From positions 18,078 to 82,077 of the forward strand of contig JBFWVD010000018.1 of the NCBI GenBank assembly GCA_050246915.1: 64,000 bases of DNA, read 5' to 3'. Below the pieces are notes generated by a model. It ran no database searches. It had not been told where the DNA came from and saw only the letters and a list, made by a program, of their open reading frames with translations. Below, piece after piece: positions 51,792 to 59,748 of this stretch; position 1 is the first letter of the stretch; each line of letters begins with the position of its first letter. Source of the stretch: JBFWVD01 sp050246915 (GTDB lineage Bacteria; Actinomycetota; Acidimicrobiia; Acidimicrobiales; Ilumatobacteraceae). A program made the translations under genes and the position numbers.

Positions 51792-53650
51792 TGCCCCGAT
51801 GCTGCCAGCTGCTCGCGCACGGTGGCGGCGATGCCTTCGGCGTCGAGGCCGAGGTTGGCCAGGATTCGATCGGGCTTGCCATGACCGAGGAACTTGGTCG
51901 GCACGCCGAGCACCTTGACCCTGCAGGGGTGATCGAAGAGATCGTCTTCGATCATCTGGCCGATGCCACCGTCCACGATGCCGTCCTCGACGGTAATGAC
52001 GATGCGGTGCTCTGCCGCATCGGCCACCATCTCGACATCGAGAGGGGTGCAACAACGCACGTCCCACAACGAGACGTCGATACCCTCGGCCGCAAGCTCG
52101 GTCACCGCTCTGTCGGCGGCGGCGACGCACTTGCCGATGGCCAAGATGCACTCCGACCCGTCGCCGGAACGAATCTTGCGCGCTCGAAGTCCAACTCCCA
52201 CTTCACTTTCCGGCACCTGGCGAGCTGCGCCCTTCGGGTAGCGGATGAGCACCGGGCCGTCGCACAACTCGAGAGCGTCGTGCAACATCACTTGCAGATC
52301 CTGCGCGCTCGACGGCGCGAGCACGGTCATGCCCGGCACCTTGGAGAACAAGGCCATGTCGTACACGCCGTGATGGCTGGCGCCATCGTCGCCGGTGATG
52401 CCAGCCCGATCGATGCAGAACACCACGGGCAGCCGATGCATGGCGACGTCGTAGACCACTTGGTCCCACGCCCGGTTCATGAACGTGGAGTAGATGGCAA
52501 CCACAGGTCGAAGCCCGCCCATGGCCATACCGGCGGCACCGGTGACGGCGTGCTGCTCGGCGATGCCGACATCGAAGAAGCGATCGGGGAAGCGATCTTG
52601 GAACGGCAACAGACCGGTCGGGCCGGGCATCGCCGCGGTCATGGCCACCAACTTGGGGTTGGCCTCGGCCTCTTTGATGATGGCCTCGGCGAACGCCTGG
52701 GTGTAGCCAACGGGCACAGCCTTGGGCGGCCCGGTCTTGGGGTCGAACACCGGGGCATCGTGGAGGTGCTTCTCGTCGTCGTCCTCGGCGGGCGGATAGC
52801 CCTTGCCCTTCTGGGTGAGAACGTGGAGTACGACCGGACCACCCAGTTCTGCCGCGGCGCGCAGGGCCCGCTCCAGCTCGGCGATGTCGTGACCGTCGAT
52901 GGGACCTTGATAGCGAACGCCGAGCGACTCGAAGAACGCCGTCGGCTGCCACACCTCGCGCACCGCGGCCTTGAACGCGTCCATGGCCTTTTCGGCTTGG
53001 CGGCCGACGAGCGGGAGCTGGCGGGCCAGTTCCTCGAGCTTGTGCTGGCGGCGCATGTACACCGGGTTGAGGCGGATCTTGGTGAGGCTCTCGGACAGGT
53101 TCGACACCGTTGGCGCATACGAACGGCCGTTGTCGTTCAACACGATCACGCAGTTCTTGTTGGCGTGCCCGAGGTTGTTGAGGGCCTCGTACGCCATGCC
53201 GCCGGTCATCGAACCATCGCCGATGACGGCGACGATGTGGCGATGGGGGCCGACGCCCAGATCGCGGGCCACGGCGAGGCCGTAGGCATAGGACAAGATC
53301 GTGGAGGCGTGTGAGTTCTCGACGAAGTCGTGCTCGGACTCTTCGCGATTGGGATAGCCCGACAGGCCCCCGGCCTTGCGCAGTTCGGGGAAGCCAGCCT
53401 GGCGTCCGGTGACGATCTTGTGCACATAGGCCTGGTGCCCGGTGTCCCACAAGATGGCGTCGGTGGGGGAGGAGAACACTCGGTGCAGGGCCAAGGTGAG
53501 CTCGACGGCTCCCAGGTTGGAACCGAGGTGGCCCCCGTTGTCGGCCACCGACTGGACGATGAAGTCACGGATCTCGCCGGCCAATTCGCCCAGCTCGGAG
53601 TAGGTGAGCCCACGCAGATCGGCGGGTTTGCGGATGGTCTCCAAGATCAT
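51788..53650 (-). CDS. dxs: 1-deoxy-D-xylulose-5-phosphate synthase
   Basis: A 620-residue TPP enzyme making DXP from pyruvate and glyceraldehyde-3-phosphate, the first step of the MEP isoprenoid route. Key parts are GGHLGSNLGAVELTLALH, WDTGHQAYVHKIVTGR, the TPP motif IGDGSMTGGMAYEALNNLG with Asn later, and the transketolase segment DVGIAEQHAVTGAAGMA. The ATG at 53650 matches the usual MILETIRKPADL opening. Its start sits at the edge of a 17-bp tandem duplication that repeats the ribosome site and ATG. Confidence 0.93.
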   Translation of the reverse strand: MILETIRKPADLRGLTYSELGELAGEIRDFIVQSVADNGGHLGSNLGAVELTLALHRVFSSPTDAILWDTGHQAYVHKIVTGRQAGFPELRKAGGLSGYPNREESEHDFVENSHASTILSYAYGLAVARDLGVGPHRHIVAVIGDGSMTGGMAYEALNNLGHANKNCVIVLNDNGRSYAPTVSNLSESLTKIRLNPVYMRRQHKLEELARQLPLVGRQAEKAMDAFKAAVREVWQPTAFFESLGVRYQGPIDGHDIAELERALRAAAELGGPVVLHVLTQKGKGYPPAEDDDEKHLHDAPVFDPKTGPPKAVPVGYTQAFAEAIIKEAEANPKLVAMTAAMPGPTGLLPFQDRFPDRFFDVGIAEQHAVTGAAGMAMGGLRPVVAIYSTFMNRAWDQVVYDVAMHRLPVVFCIDRAGITGDDGASHHGVYDMALFSKVPGMTVLAPSSAQDLQVMLHDALELCDGPVLIRYPKGAARQVPESEVGVGLRARKIRSGDGSECILAIGKCVAAADRAVTELAAEGIDVSLWDVRCCTPLDVEMVADAAEHRIVITVEDGIVDGGIGQMIEDDLFDHPCRVKVLGVPTKFLGHGKPDRILANLGLDAEGIAATVREQLAASGQ

Positions 53651-53683
53651 TGGCCTGCACCGTTCATTGGCCTGCACCGTTCA
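53650..53683 (-). repeat. 17-bp tandem duplication of the dxs start region
   Basis: The unit TTGGCCTGCACCGTTCA occurs twice in direct tandem, with a decayed third copy next to it (to about 53700). On the coding strand each copy contains GCAGG followed by ATG, so three potential start sites are lined up. Only the last ATG opens the dxs frame with a normal N-terminus. Confidence 0.8.
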
Positions 53684-53730
53684 TCGATATGGCCCGTTCA
53701 TCTGTCTGCCCAGTCTCGGGGCCACGCCGG

Positions 53731-53761
53731 CAATCGCCCGCTCCGGTCGGCCGGGCGATTG
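53731..53761 (-). terminator. Stable hairpin between PAP2 gene and dxs
   Basis: CAATCGCCCG and CGGGCGATTG form a perfect 10-bp stem around an 11-nt loop. It lies 33 bp beyond the PAP2 gene's stop and 80 bp before dxs. No T-tract follows, so it is a terminator-like or mRNA-stabilising hairpin rather than a clear intrinsic terminator. Confidence 0.5.
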
Positions 53762-53793
53762 GACGATATCGGGACGGGGCCGGTGCCAGGGAG

Positions 53794-54669
53794 TCAGAGT
53801 GCTGCTTCATCGGGCACGTCAACAGCTTCCGCACGTGTCGGGTCACCATCGTCGGACTCCAGAGCCGCTCGTTCGTCGCGCTCATCGAGTTGGCGCTGCC
53901 ACCAGCGGGCCTCGATCGATCTGGCGACGCCGTATCCGACCAGCAAGGTGGCAACCCCGCCGAGTCCGTCGATCCAATAGTGGTTGGCGGTGACCACGAT
54001 GCAGAACAACGTGGCGATGGGATACAGGACCAGCACGACCCGCTGCCATGGCCGGGTCCACAGCGCCCACAGAACGAACGTGCACCACAGCGCCCACGCA
54101 CAGTGCAGGCTGGGCATGGCCGCATACTGGTTGGAGATGTCCTGCATCGCTCCGGAGTCGAACGACCACAGGCCGCCGACGGAGGCCAGCGTGTCGACGA
54201 AGCCATAGCTGCCGCCATGTAGTGAGGCACCGCCGTACGGTCCGGTGGCATCGAGGAGGCGAGGCGGCATGAGCGGGAAGAACGAGAAACCCACGAGGGC
54301 GAGGCCGGTGGTGGCGGCCAACGTGTTGCGGGCCACTGCGTAACGATGCGGCCGCCGTCGGTAGCACCAGATGAGGGCGCCGCCGGTGACGATGAAGTGC
54401 AAGCTGCCGTAGTAGATGTTCCAGAAGCGCAAGAACGCGTCGTAGCCGATGAACCAGTCCTGGATTCGTTGCTCGTGGTACAAGCCGAGCGCCTTCTCCA
54501 GTGAGATGACGTGCTTGGCGTTGTTGAAGGCGTGCCGGGGCGAGACGCTCGCGGATCCGAAGGTGTTCCGGACCAGCGTGTAGACGCCATAGAACGAGGC
54601 GATGTAGAGCACCTCGCGCCACCAGCGCAGCCGGAGGGCTGCTCGGGGACGCTCGTCGATGGCTTGCAC
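53794..54669 (-). CDS. PAP2-superfamily membrane phosphatase/phosphotransferase
   Basis: A 291-residue protein with about six membrane helices. The PAP2 active-site motifs appear as MPSLHCAWALW (His proton donor) and VTANHYWIDGLGG (nucleophilic His and Asp). This spacing fits the PAP2_3 branch that includes inositol phosphorylceramide synthase-like enzymes. A charged C-terminal tail follows. The start is a GTG at 54669. Lipid phosphate hydrolysis or head-group transfer is likely; the substrate is unknown. Confidence 0.85.
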   Translation of the reverse strand: MQAIDERPRAALRLRWWREVLYIASFYGVYTLVRNTFGSASVSPRHAFNNAKHVISLEKALGLYHEQRIQDWFIGYDAFLRFWNIYYGSLHFIVTGGALIWCYRRRPHRYAVARNTLAATTGLALVGFSFFPLMPPRLLDATGPYGGASLHGGSYGFVDTLASVGGLWSFDSGAMQDISNQYAAMPSLHCAWALWCTFVLWALWTRPWQRVVLVLYPIATLFCIVVTANHYWIDGLGGVATLLVGYGVARSIEARWWQRQLDERDERAALESDDGDPTRAEAVDVPDEAAL

Positions 54670-54745
54670 AACTCGGGAGCCTACGTGCGCGTGGAGCGCT
54701 CAGCGGGGCGTGCCCCGTCCGCCGGGCGACGTAGCCTCGATCGCC

Positions 54746-56395
54746 ATGGACGACACCGAACCGACCGCCGCCGCACCGCTGCGACATGCCGGTGATGTGA
54801 CCATCGCGGCGTTGGCCCGTCGGGGCATCGACACGATGTTCACGCTCAATGGTGGTCATGTGTGGCCGTTCTACGACGCCGCACGACACCTCGGTGTTCG
54901 CGTGGTGGACACCCGTCACGAGCAGACAGCGGTGTTCGCCGCCGAGGGCTACGCCAAGCTCACGCGCACGCCTGGGCTGGCGGTGCTCACGGCGGGACCG
55001 GGTGTCACGAACGGCGTCAGCGCCATCACCTCGGCCCATGTGAGCGGCACCCCGCTGGTGGCCCTTGGTGGGCGGGCGCCGCAGATGCGCTGGGGTTCGG
55101 GGAGCCTGCAGGAGTTCGATCACGTCCCGGTGCTCGCCCCCATCACCAAGATGGCTCGCACCCTCACCGATCCGATGCAGGCCGCTGCGCTGGCCGAGGA
55201 ACTCGTCACTACAGCGCTCACCGCCCATCGTGGCCCGGTGTTCGCGGACTATCCCCTCGACGGGTTCGGTCCGCTCGACACCCAGCTGCCGTTACCCCGG
55301 CCCATCGTGTCGGTCGAGGCGGACAGCGACGCGGTCACGCGAGCCGCTGTGCTCATCGCCGGTGCTGAGCGTCCGGCCTGCATCGTGGGGAGCGACGTGT
55401 ATTGGGCCGGTGCCTGGGAGGCTCTGGCCGCGGCGGCGGCCAACCTGCGCTTGCCGTGCTGGTTCAACGGTCTCGGACGTGGCTGCCTCACCGGCGGTCA
55501 TCCACTGTCGTTCCTGCGAACGCGTTCGATGGTGAAGGCCGAAGCCGATGTGGTGGTGGTCATCGGCGCTCCCCTCGACTTCCGGCTGTCGTTCGGCAAC
55601 TTCGGTTCGGCCAAGGTCATCCATGTGGTCGACTCGCAGTCGCAGCGCGCCGCCCACGTGGAGGCCGAGATGACCATCGTCGGCGATCTGCGCGCCGTGC
55701 TCGCCGCGTGGGGAGATCACGCCGCCGCGTCGGCGGGGGAGCGCCGCGATCATGAGCCGTGGATCGAACGTCTGCGAGTGGCAGAGGACGAAGCAATTGC
55801 AATTGACGACTCGGCGCTCGGCTCTGCAGCATTCCCGATCGCACCGAGCCGCATCTACGGCGAGTTGCGTCGTCGCCTCGAACCCAATGCTGTCGTGATC
55901 TGCGACGGCGGCGACTTCGGGTCCTATGCCGGCAAGTACGTGGAGGTGCAGCGTCCGGGTTGTTGGCTCGACACAGGACCCTACGGCTGCTTGGGTAATG
56001 GCCCGGGATATGCCATCGCGGCGCGCATCGCTCGACCGCACAGCCAGATCGTGCTGCTGCTCGGCGACGGTGCGGCGGGCTTCTCGCTCATGGATGCCGA
56101 CACCATGGTGCGCCACAAGCTGCCGGTGGTGATGATCGTGGGCAACAACGGCATCTGGGGCCTGGAGAAGCATCCGATGCAGTTCATCTACGGATGGGAC
56201 GTCGGGTGTGATCTGCAGCCGCGTTGTCGCTACGACGAGGTGGTGCGCGCCCTGGGTGGGGCCGGGGAGATCGTGACCCAACCCGATGAGATCGGCCCGG
56301 CGCTGGATCGGGCGTTCGAGTCGGGCGTGCCGTATCTGGTCAACGTGATGACCGACCCGGCCGACATGTATCCCCGCAGCACGAACCTGGGCTGA
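54746..56395 (+). CDS. Acetolactate synthase-like TPP-dependent enzyme
   Basis: A 549-residue thiamine-diphosphate enzyme. The catalytic glutamate is Glu59 in TRHEQTAVFAAEGYAKLT, GPGVTNGVSAITSAHVSGTPLV follows, and the cofactor motif is LLGDGAAGFSLMDADTMVRHKLPVVMIVGNN. It stands alone without an IlvN-type regulatory subunit, so it may be a lyase or decarboxylase (benzoylformate, benzaldehyde or oxalyl-CoA-like) rather than biosynthetic ALS. The ATG at 54746 gives a normal start; the ribosome site is weak. Confidence 0.83.
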   Translation: MDDTEPTAAAPLRHAGDVTIAALARRGIDTMFTLNGGHVWPFYDAARHLGVRVVDTRHEQTAVFAAEGYAKLTRTPGLAVLTAGPGVTNGVSAITSAHVSGTPLVALGGRAPQMRWGSGSLQEFDHVPVLAPITKMARTLTDPMQAAALAEELVTTALTAHRGPVFADYPLDGFGPLDTQLPLPRPIVSVEADSDAVTRAAVLIAGAERPACIVGSDVYWAGAWEALAAAAANLRLPCWFNGLGRGCLTGGHPLSFLRTRSMVKAEADVVVVIGAPLDFRLSFGNFGSAKVIHVVDSQSQRAAHVEAEMTIVGDLRAVLAAWGDHAAASAGERRDHEPWIERLRVAEDEAIAIDDSALGSAAFPIAPSRIYGELRRRLEPNAVVICDGGDFGSYAGKYVEVQRPGCWLDTGPYGCLGNGPGYAIAARIARPHSQIVLLLGDGAAGFSLMDADTMVRHKLPVVMIVGNNGIWGLEKHPMQFIYGWDVGCDLQPRCRYDEVVRALGGAGEIVTQPDEIGPALDRAFESGVPYLVNVMTDPADMYPRSTNLG

Positions 56396-56449
56396 CGCGA
56401 CCTCGCGTCGCTCACCTTCGTCGGTGCAGCTGCCGATGATGAAGACCTG

Positions 56450-56737
56450 ATGGGCGTTCAGGCTGTGGTGATCGAGAATGGTGATTCCTCGGTGGTGACG
56501 ACCCTGGCAGCGAGTCGGAGCACTGTGTTCGACGCAAACGGCTGGCTCGGTAGCGGGATCCTGCTGCTCGTACTCGGCGTTGGGCTCGTCGGCGGAGCCT
56601 CGATGAACCGATGGACCTACGGCAACAATCCGGGAGCAATGCGGGTTGCTCGTACGATGATGAAGGTGGGCTGTGTGCTCGCCGCGTTGGCTTGTGTCCT
56701 GCTGGTCATAGGGAGCTTGGTCGAGCTGTTCTCGTAG
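56450..56737 (+). CDS. Small two-helix membrane protein
   Basis: A 95-residue frame with two hydrophobic helices (GSGILLLVLGVGLVGG, VGCVLAALACVLLVIGSLVE) separated by a polar loop with MNRWTYGNNPG. No family is recognised. It is in a 405-bp space between the TPP enzyme and the nucleotidyltransferase gene. No strong ribosome site precedes the ATG, but membrane-like composition supports coding. Confidence 0.5.
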   Translation: MGVQAVVIENGDSSVVTTLAASRSTVFDANGWLGSGILLLVLGVGLVGGASMNRWTYGNNPGAMRVARTMMKVGCVLAALACVLLVIGSLVELFS

Positions 56738-56800
56738 GCGATCAGATCGCGCGCGTGTCAATGCAGATTGACATCAGCGGTTCGATCGTCGGTGGTGTCG

Positions 56801-57346
56801 CTAGCGGGTGATCACGGACGCGACGCGGTCGTAACGCGGATCGTCATCTCCGACGAGGCGTCCCATCCATCGCAGGATCTCTGCCACCTCCAGATTCGCG
56901 CCTAGCTCTGCCATGGCGTCGATGTCGACCCAGTCCTTGGGGCGGTTGAACACCGCCTTGCACACGATGAGATGTTCGGGGCTCAGCACGGCGATGGAAC
57001 CATCGGCGAACGGCACGTTGCGTCGGGCTTGGCTCATGGCCTGGTGGAACGGGTCGTAAGCGAAGAAGAGATCGACAGGCGTGTCCTGCCAATAGATCCG
57101 TACTTGCCCATCGCGCTGGACAAGCGTCGTCACCGCGTCGTCGATGTCCGCCCCGAGCGCAACCAGCGGTGCGACAACGGCCTCGAGTTCATTGGCCGTC
57201 ACGAATACGTTGAGATCGATGTCGATGGTGGCTCGTGGCTCGGCGTAGTACGCAAGGGCCAGCGCACCGCCGAACGCATGGGGCACGTCGATGAGAGCGA
57301 GGTGGATCGCCTGGATCTTCTCAGCAAGAGTGAGCCGCTCGGTCAC
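56801..57346 (-). CDS. Nucleotidyltransferase-fold protein, putative toxin of a TA-like pair
   Basis: A 181-residue protein with the minimal nucleotidyltransferase core: a G-G motif at Gly26-Gly27 (HAFGGALALAYY), then RATIDIDLNVFV with Asp42 and Asp44 as metal ligands, and a third acidic strand in VDLFFAYDPF. Its size and partner resemble AbiEii-like or DUF6036 nucleotidyltransferases found with helix-turn-helix antitoxins. The GTG start lies 7 bp after the HTH stop. A toxin that modifies tRNA or a nucleotide is the family expectation; here it is inference. Confidence 0.78.
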   Translation of the reverse strand: MTERLTLAEKIQAIHLALIDVPHAFGGALALAYYAEPRATIDIDLNVFVTANELEAVVAPLVALGADIDDAVTTLVQRDGQVRIYWQDTPVDLFFAYDPFHQAMSQARRNVPFADGSIAVLSPEHLIVCKAVFNRPKDWVDIDAMAELGANLEVAEILRWMGRLVGDDDPRYDRVASVITR

Positions 57347-57353
57347 GCTGTCG

Positions 57354-57746
57354 TCACTGACTTGTCGAGATCGGGCGCGTCGAGATCAATCGCGGGGCGT
57401 CGAGCCGCGCCGATCGTCGGCGAGATGGCAACGCGTCGACCAGTGTGAGCACGTCGAGCAGTCGCGCCGCGTGCTCATGGACGTCGGCGGGCGGATCGAG
57501 CGGCGCCGATGCCAACATGGCGGGGAGGGCGCTGGCCGGAACGGCAGTGATGCGAAGCCGTTCGCCTCCGGCTGCGACGAGCTTGGCCAGCGTCGAACAG
57601 CTCGGATCCCGATGCCCGTGTTCGTAGGCCGAAACGACAGGCTGGGACGTGCCGGCCCGGTGAGCGAACTCGGCCTGGGTGAGCCCGCTTCTGCGTCGTA
57701 CGGCGGCGATCAGCGAGGCTGCGTCGCTGTGTGGGGCGGGTTTCAT
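57354..57746 (-). CDS. XRE-family helix-turn-helix regulator, putative antitoxin
   Basis: A 130-residue protein whose N-terminus is an XRE domain (LIAAVRRRSGLTQAEFAHRAGTSQPVVSAYEHGHRDPSCSTL, key residues only). A C-terminal part follows with RRRSARLDAPRL. It is the first gene of a two-gene operon with the nucleotidyltransferase. The ATG is 6 nt after a TATACT hexamer, so the mRNA is probably leaderless. A palindrome centred on that hexamer fits autorepression. Confidence 0.8.
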   Translation of the reverse strand: MKPAPHSDAASLIAAVRRRSGLTQAEFAHRAGTSQPVVSAYEHGHRDPSCSTLAKLVAAGGERLRITAVPASALPAMLASAPLDPPADVHEHAARLLDVLTLVDALPSRRRSARLDAPRLISTRPISTSQ

Positions 57747-57748
57747 AG

Positions 57749-57763
57749 AGCGAGTATATCGCT
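57749..57763. promoter_or_regulatory. Promoter and operator of the HTH/nucleotidyltransferase pair
   Basis: AGCGA-GTATA-TCGCT is a 5-bp inverted repeat centred on the minus-strand -10 hexamer TATACT (57758-57753). The ATG lies 6 nt downstream, which leaves no room for a ribosome site and implies a leaderless transcript. A TCGACG element about 16 bp upstream could be the -35. The arrangement suits direct autorepression by the XRE protein. Confidence 0.62.
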
Positions 57764-57816
57764 TTGTCTATGTCCGTCGACGTCTTGCATACACCGTTCG
57801 TGAAACGGGCGAGCGT

Positions 57817-58194
57817 TCAGCGGAGCTTGTCGAGGAAGCGGTCGATCTCGACCACGACCCGGGTGACCTTGCCGGCCGCCAGCAGACCGCGCGAGTCGCT
57901 GACGTGTGTGGTGAACGTGAGACGCCGACCCTCGATGCGCTCGAGTACCGCTTCGGCGATCACCTCGGTGCCGACCGCAGAGGGCTGGAGGTGGTCGATC
58001 TGCACCCGCATCCCAACGGTGGTCTGACCATCGGGAAGGGCGGCCGCCACCGCCAGCACCGACGCCTCTTCGGCGAGTGCGACGACCCTCGGGGTCGACA
58101 GGACCGGGACATCACCCGATCGCATCGCCACGGCGGTGTCGGCGTCCCCCACCGTGAGGCGAACCTCGCCGCGCAACCCTGGCTCCAGTCCCAC
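57817..58194 (-). CDS. FlK-like hot-dog thioesterase
   Basis: A protein of about 125 residues with the fluoroacetyl-CoA-thioesterase family pattern: LEPGLRGEVRLTVGDADTA, SGDVPVLSTPRVVALAEEASV, TTVGMRVQIDHLQPSAVGTEV and GRRLTFTTHVSD. The Thr, Glu and His of the hot-dog active site are in these segments. The GTG at 58194 gives the family-length protein; a longer frame would run into the divergent tldD start. It probably hydrolyses an acyl-CoA or protects CoA pools. Confidence 0.8.
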   Translation of the reverse strand: MGLEPGLRGEVRLTVGDADTAVAMRSGDVPVLSTPRVVALAEEASVLAVAAALPDGQTTVGMRVQIDHLQPSAVGTEVIAEAVLERIEGRRLTFTTHVSDSRGLLAAGKVTRVVVEIDRFLDKLR

Positions 58195-58282
58195 GGGGGC
58201 GAAAGGTACGCCTACCCAGGTCGCCTCGGCTAATCGCCCCAGTAGCCTGCCCGGGTCAAACGCTGACGAAGGTGGGAACCAC

Positions 58283-59674
58283 ATGATCGAACCCGATGTG
58301 CTCCAGCGGGTGCTGGGCGCGGCGCTGCAGACCGGCGGCCAGTTTGCCGAGGTGTATGCGGAGGACAAGCGCTCGTCGTCGGCGCTGCTCGATGACTCTC
58401 GTGTCGAGAACCTGACATCGGGCCGCGATCGCGGCGCGGGTATCCGGGTCGTAGACGGGGAGACCACCGGGTTCGCTCACACTGCCGATCTCTCCGAGGC
58501 CGGCCTGCTCGCCGCTGCTGAAGCTGCTGCTGCGGCCGCCCGTCACGGTTCGCAGAAGGTGAACGTGGTGGCGCTGCAGCGCCGTGATGTCACCAAGGTG
58601 AACACCGTCGCCACCTATCCCTCCGATGTCCCGAAGGCCACCAAGGTGGCATTGCTGATGCGAGCCGACGAATCGGCCCGATCGCTGGGCAACGCCATCG
58701 TGCAGGTGAGCGCGTCGTACGCCGACAGCCGCAAGCGCATCTGCATCGCCAACTCCGACGGGCTCCTCGTCGAGGACGAGCAAGTACGCACCATGTTCCG
58801 GGTGAACGCGGTGGCCAACGGCGACAGCGGGATGCAGACCGGCTACGAATCGGTCGGCCGAACCATCGGCTTCGAACTGTTCGACTCCATCGACGTGAGC
58901 GAGATGGCGCACGAGGCCGCGCAACGTGCGTTGACGAAGCTTGCGGCGCGCCCGGCTCCGTCGGGCACCATGCCGGTGGTCATCAAGCGAGGCTCCGGTG
59001 GCGTGCTGTTCCACGAAGCGTGCGGTCACGGCCTCGAGGCCGACCTCGTGTCCAAGGGTGCATCGGTGTACCGCGGTCGGGTCGGTGAGATGGTCGCCTC
59101 ACCGCTGGTGACGCTGGTGGACGACGGCACCATGTCGACGGAGTGGGGAGCGATCTCCATCGACGACGAAGGCCATGCCTCGCAACGCAACGTGCTCATC
59201 GAGGACGGTCGCCTCACTGACTACATGTGGGACTACTTGCGGGCTCGCAAGGAAGGTCGGCCGTCATCGGGCAACGGTCGTCGGCAGAACTACACGTGCC
59301 TGCCCATGGTGCGCATGACCAACACCTACGTGCTGGCCGGTGACGCCGACCCCGACGAGATCGTGCGGTCAACCGAGAAGGGCGTGTATGTGGCGCAACT
59401 CGGCGGTGGTCAGGTGAACACCGCATCGGGGGACTTCGTGTTCGGTATGACCGAGGCCTACCTCATCGAGAACGGTCAGATCACCGAGCCGCTGCGAGGG
59501 GCAAACCTCATCGGTAACGGACCCGAGGTGCTGCGAAACATCGACGTGCTCGGCAACGACTTCGCCATGGGGCACCCCGGCACCTGTGGCAAGGACGGAC
59601 AGGGCGTCCCGGTGGGCGATGGTCAACCTACGTTGCGGGTCACCGCGCTGACCATCGGAGGAACCGCGTCATGA
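58283..59674 (+). CDS. tldD: TldD metalloprotease subunit
   Basis: A 463-residue protein of the TldD/PmbA family. The zinc-binding motif H-E-x3-H is present (His244, Glu245, His249 in FHEACGHGLE), with the third ligand region in GTCGKDGQG. The N-terminal domain (EVYAEDKRSSSALLDDSRVENLTSG) forms the peptide-binding tunnel. With TldE it unfolds and trims peptides, such as RiPP precursors in other bacteria. The ATG has an AAGGTGGG site, and the stop overlaps a 25-codon ORF. Confidence 0.92.
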   Translation: MIEPDVLQRVLGAALQTGGQFAEVYAEDKRSSSALLDDSRVENLTSGRDRGAGIRVVDGETTGFAHTADLSEAGLLAAAEAAAAAARHGSQKVNVVALQRRDVTKVNTVATYPSDVPKATKVALLMRADESARSLGNAIVQVSASYADSRKRICIANSDGLLVEDEQVRTMFRVNAVANGDSGMQTGYESVGRTIGFELFDSIDVSEMAHEAAQRALTKLAARPAPSGTMPVVIKRGSGGVLFHEACGHGLEADLVSKGASVYRGRVGEMVASPLVTLVDDGTMSTEWGAISIDDEGHASQRNVLIEDGRLTDYMWDYLRARKEGRPSSGNGRRQNYTCLPMVRMTNTYVLAGDADPDEIVRSTEKGVYVAQLGGGQVNTASGDFVFGMTEAYLIENGQITEPLRGANLIGNGPEVLRNIDVLGNDFAMGHPGTCGKDGQGVPVGDGQPTLRVTALTIGGTAS

Positions 59675-59748
59675 GTGAGAATCGAAGCGAGCGCCAGCGA
59701 GCGGAGACTCGCAGCGACCATCAGCAATCATGCGAGGGACGAGCATGA
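59671..59748 (+). CDS. 25-residue ORF coupled between tldD and tldE
   Basis: A frame of 25 codons begins with ATGA overlapping the tldD stop and ends with ATGA overlapping the tldE start, so it bridges the gap exactly. The peptide starts MSENRSERQRAETRSD and is polar, Arg/Glu-rich, ending QQSCEGRA. It may be a real micro-peptide, a device that carries ribosomes from tldD to tldE, or a low-complexity repeat that happens to be open. No hydrophobic core or modification motif is visible. Confidence 0.35.
   Translation: MSENRSERQRAETRSDHQQSCEGRA

Noticed and set aside
53664..54671. 335-residue minus-strand ORF overlapping the PAP2 gene in another frame
   Set aside because: The PAP2 motifs are in the neighbouring frame; this one shows only Ser/Arg/Pro-rich shadow sequence.
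54746..56395. Biosynthetic acetolactate synthase (ilvB)
   Set aside because: There is no regulatory subunit or ilvC neighbour and the enzyme stands alone; kept as ALS-like only.
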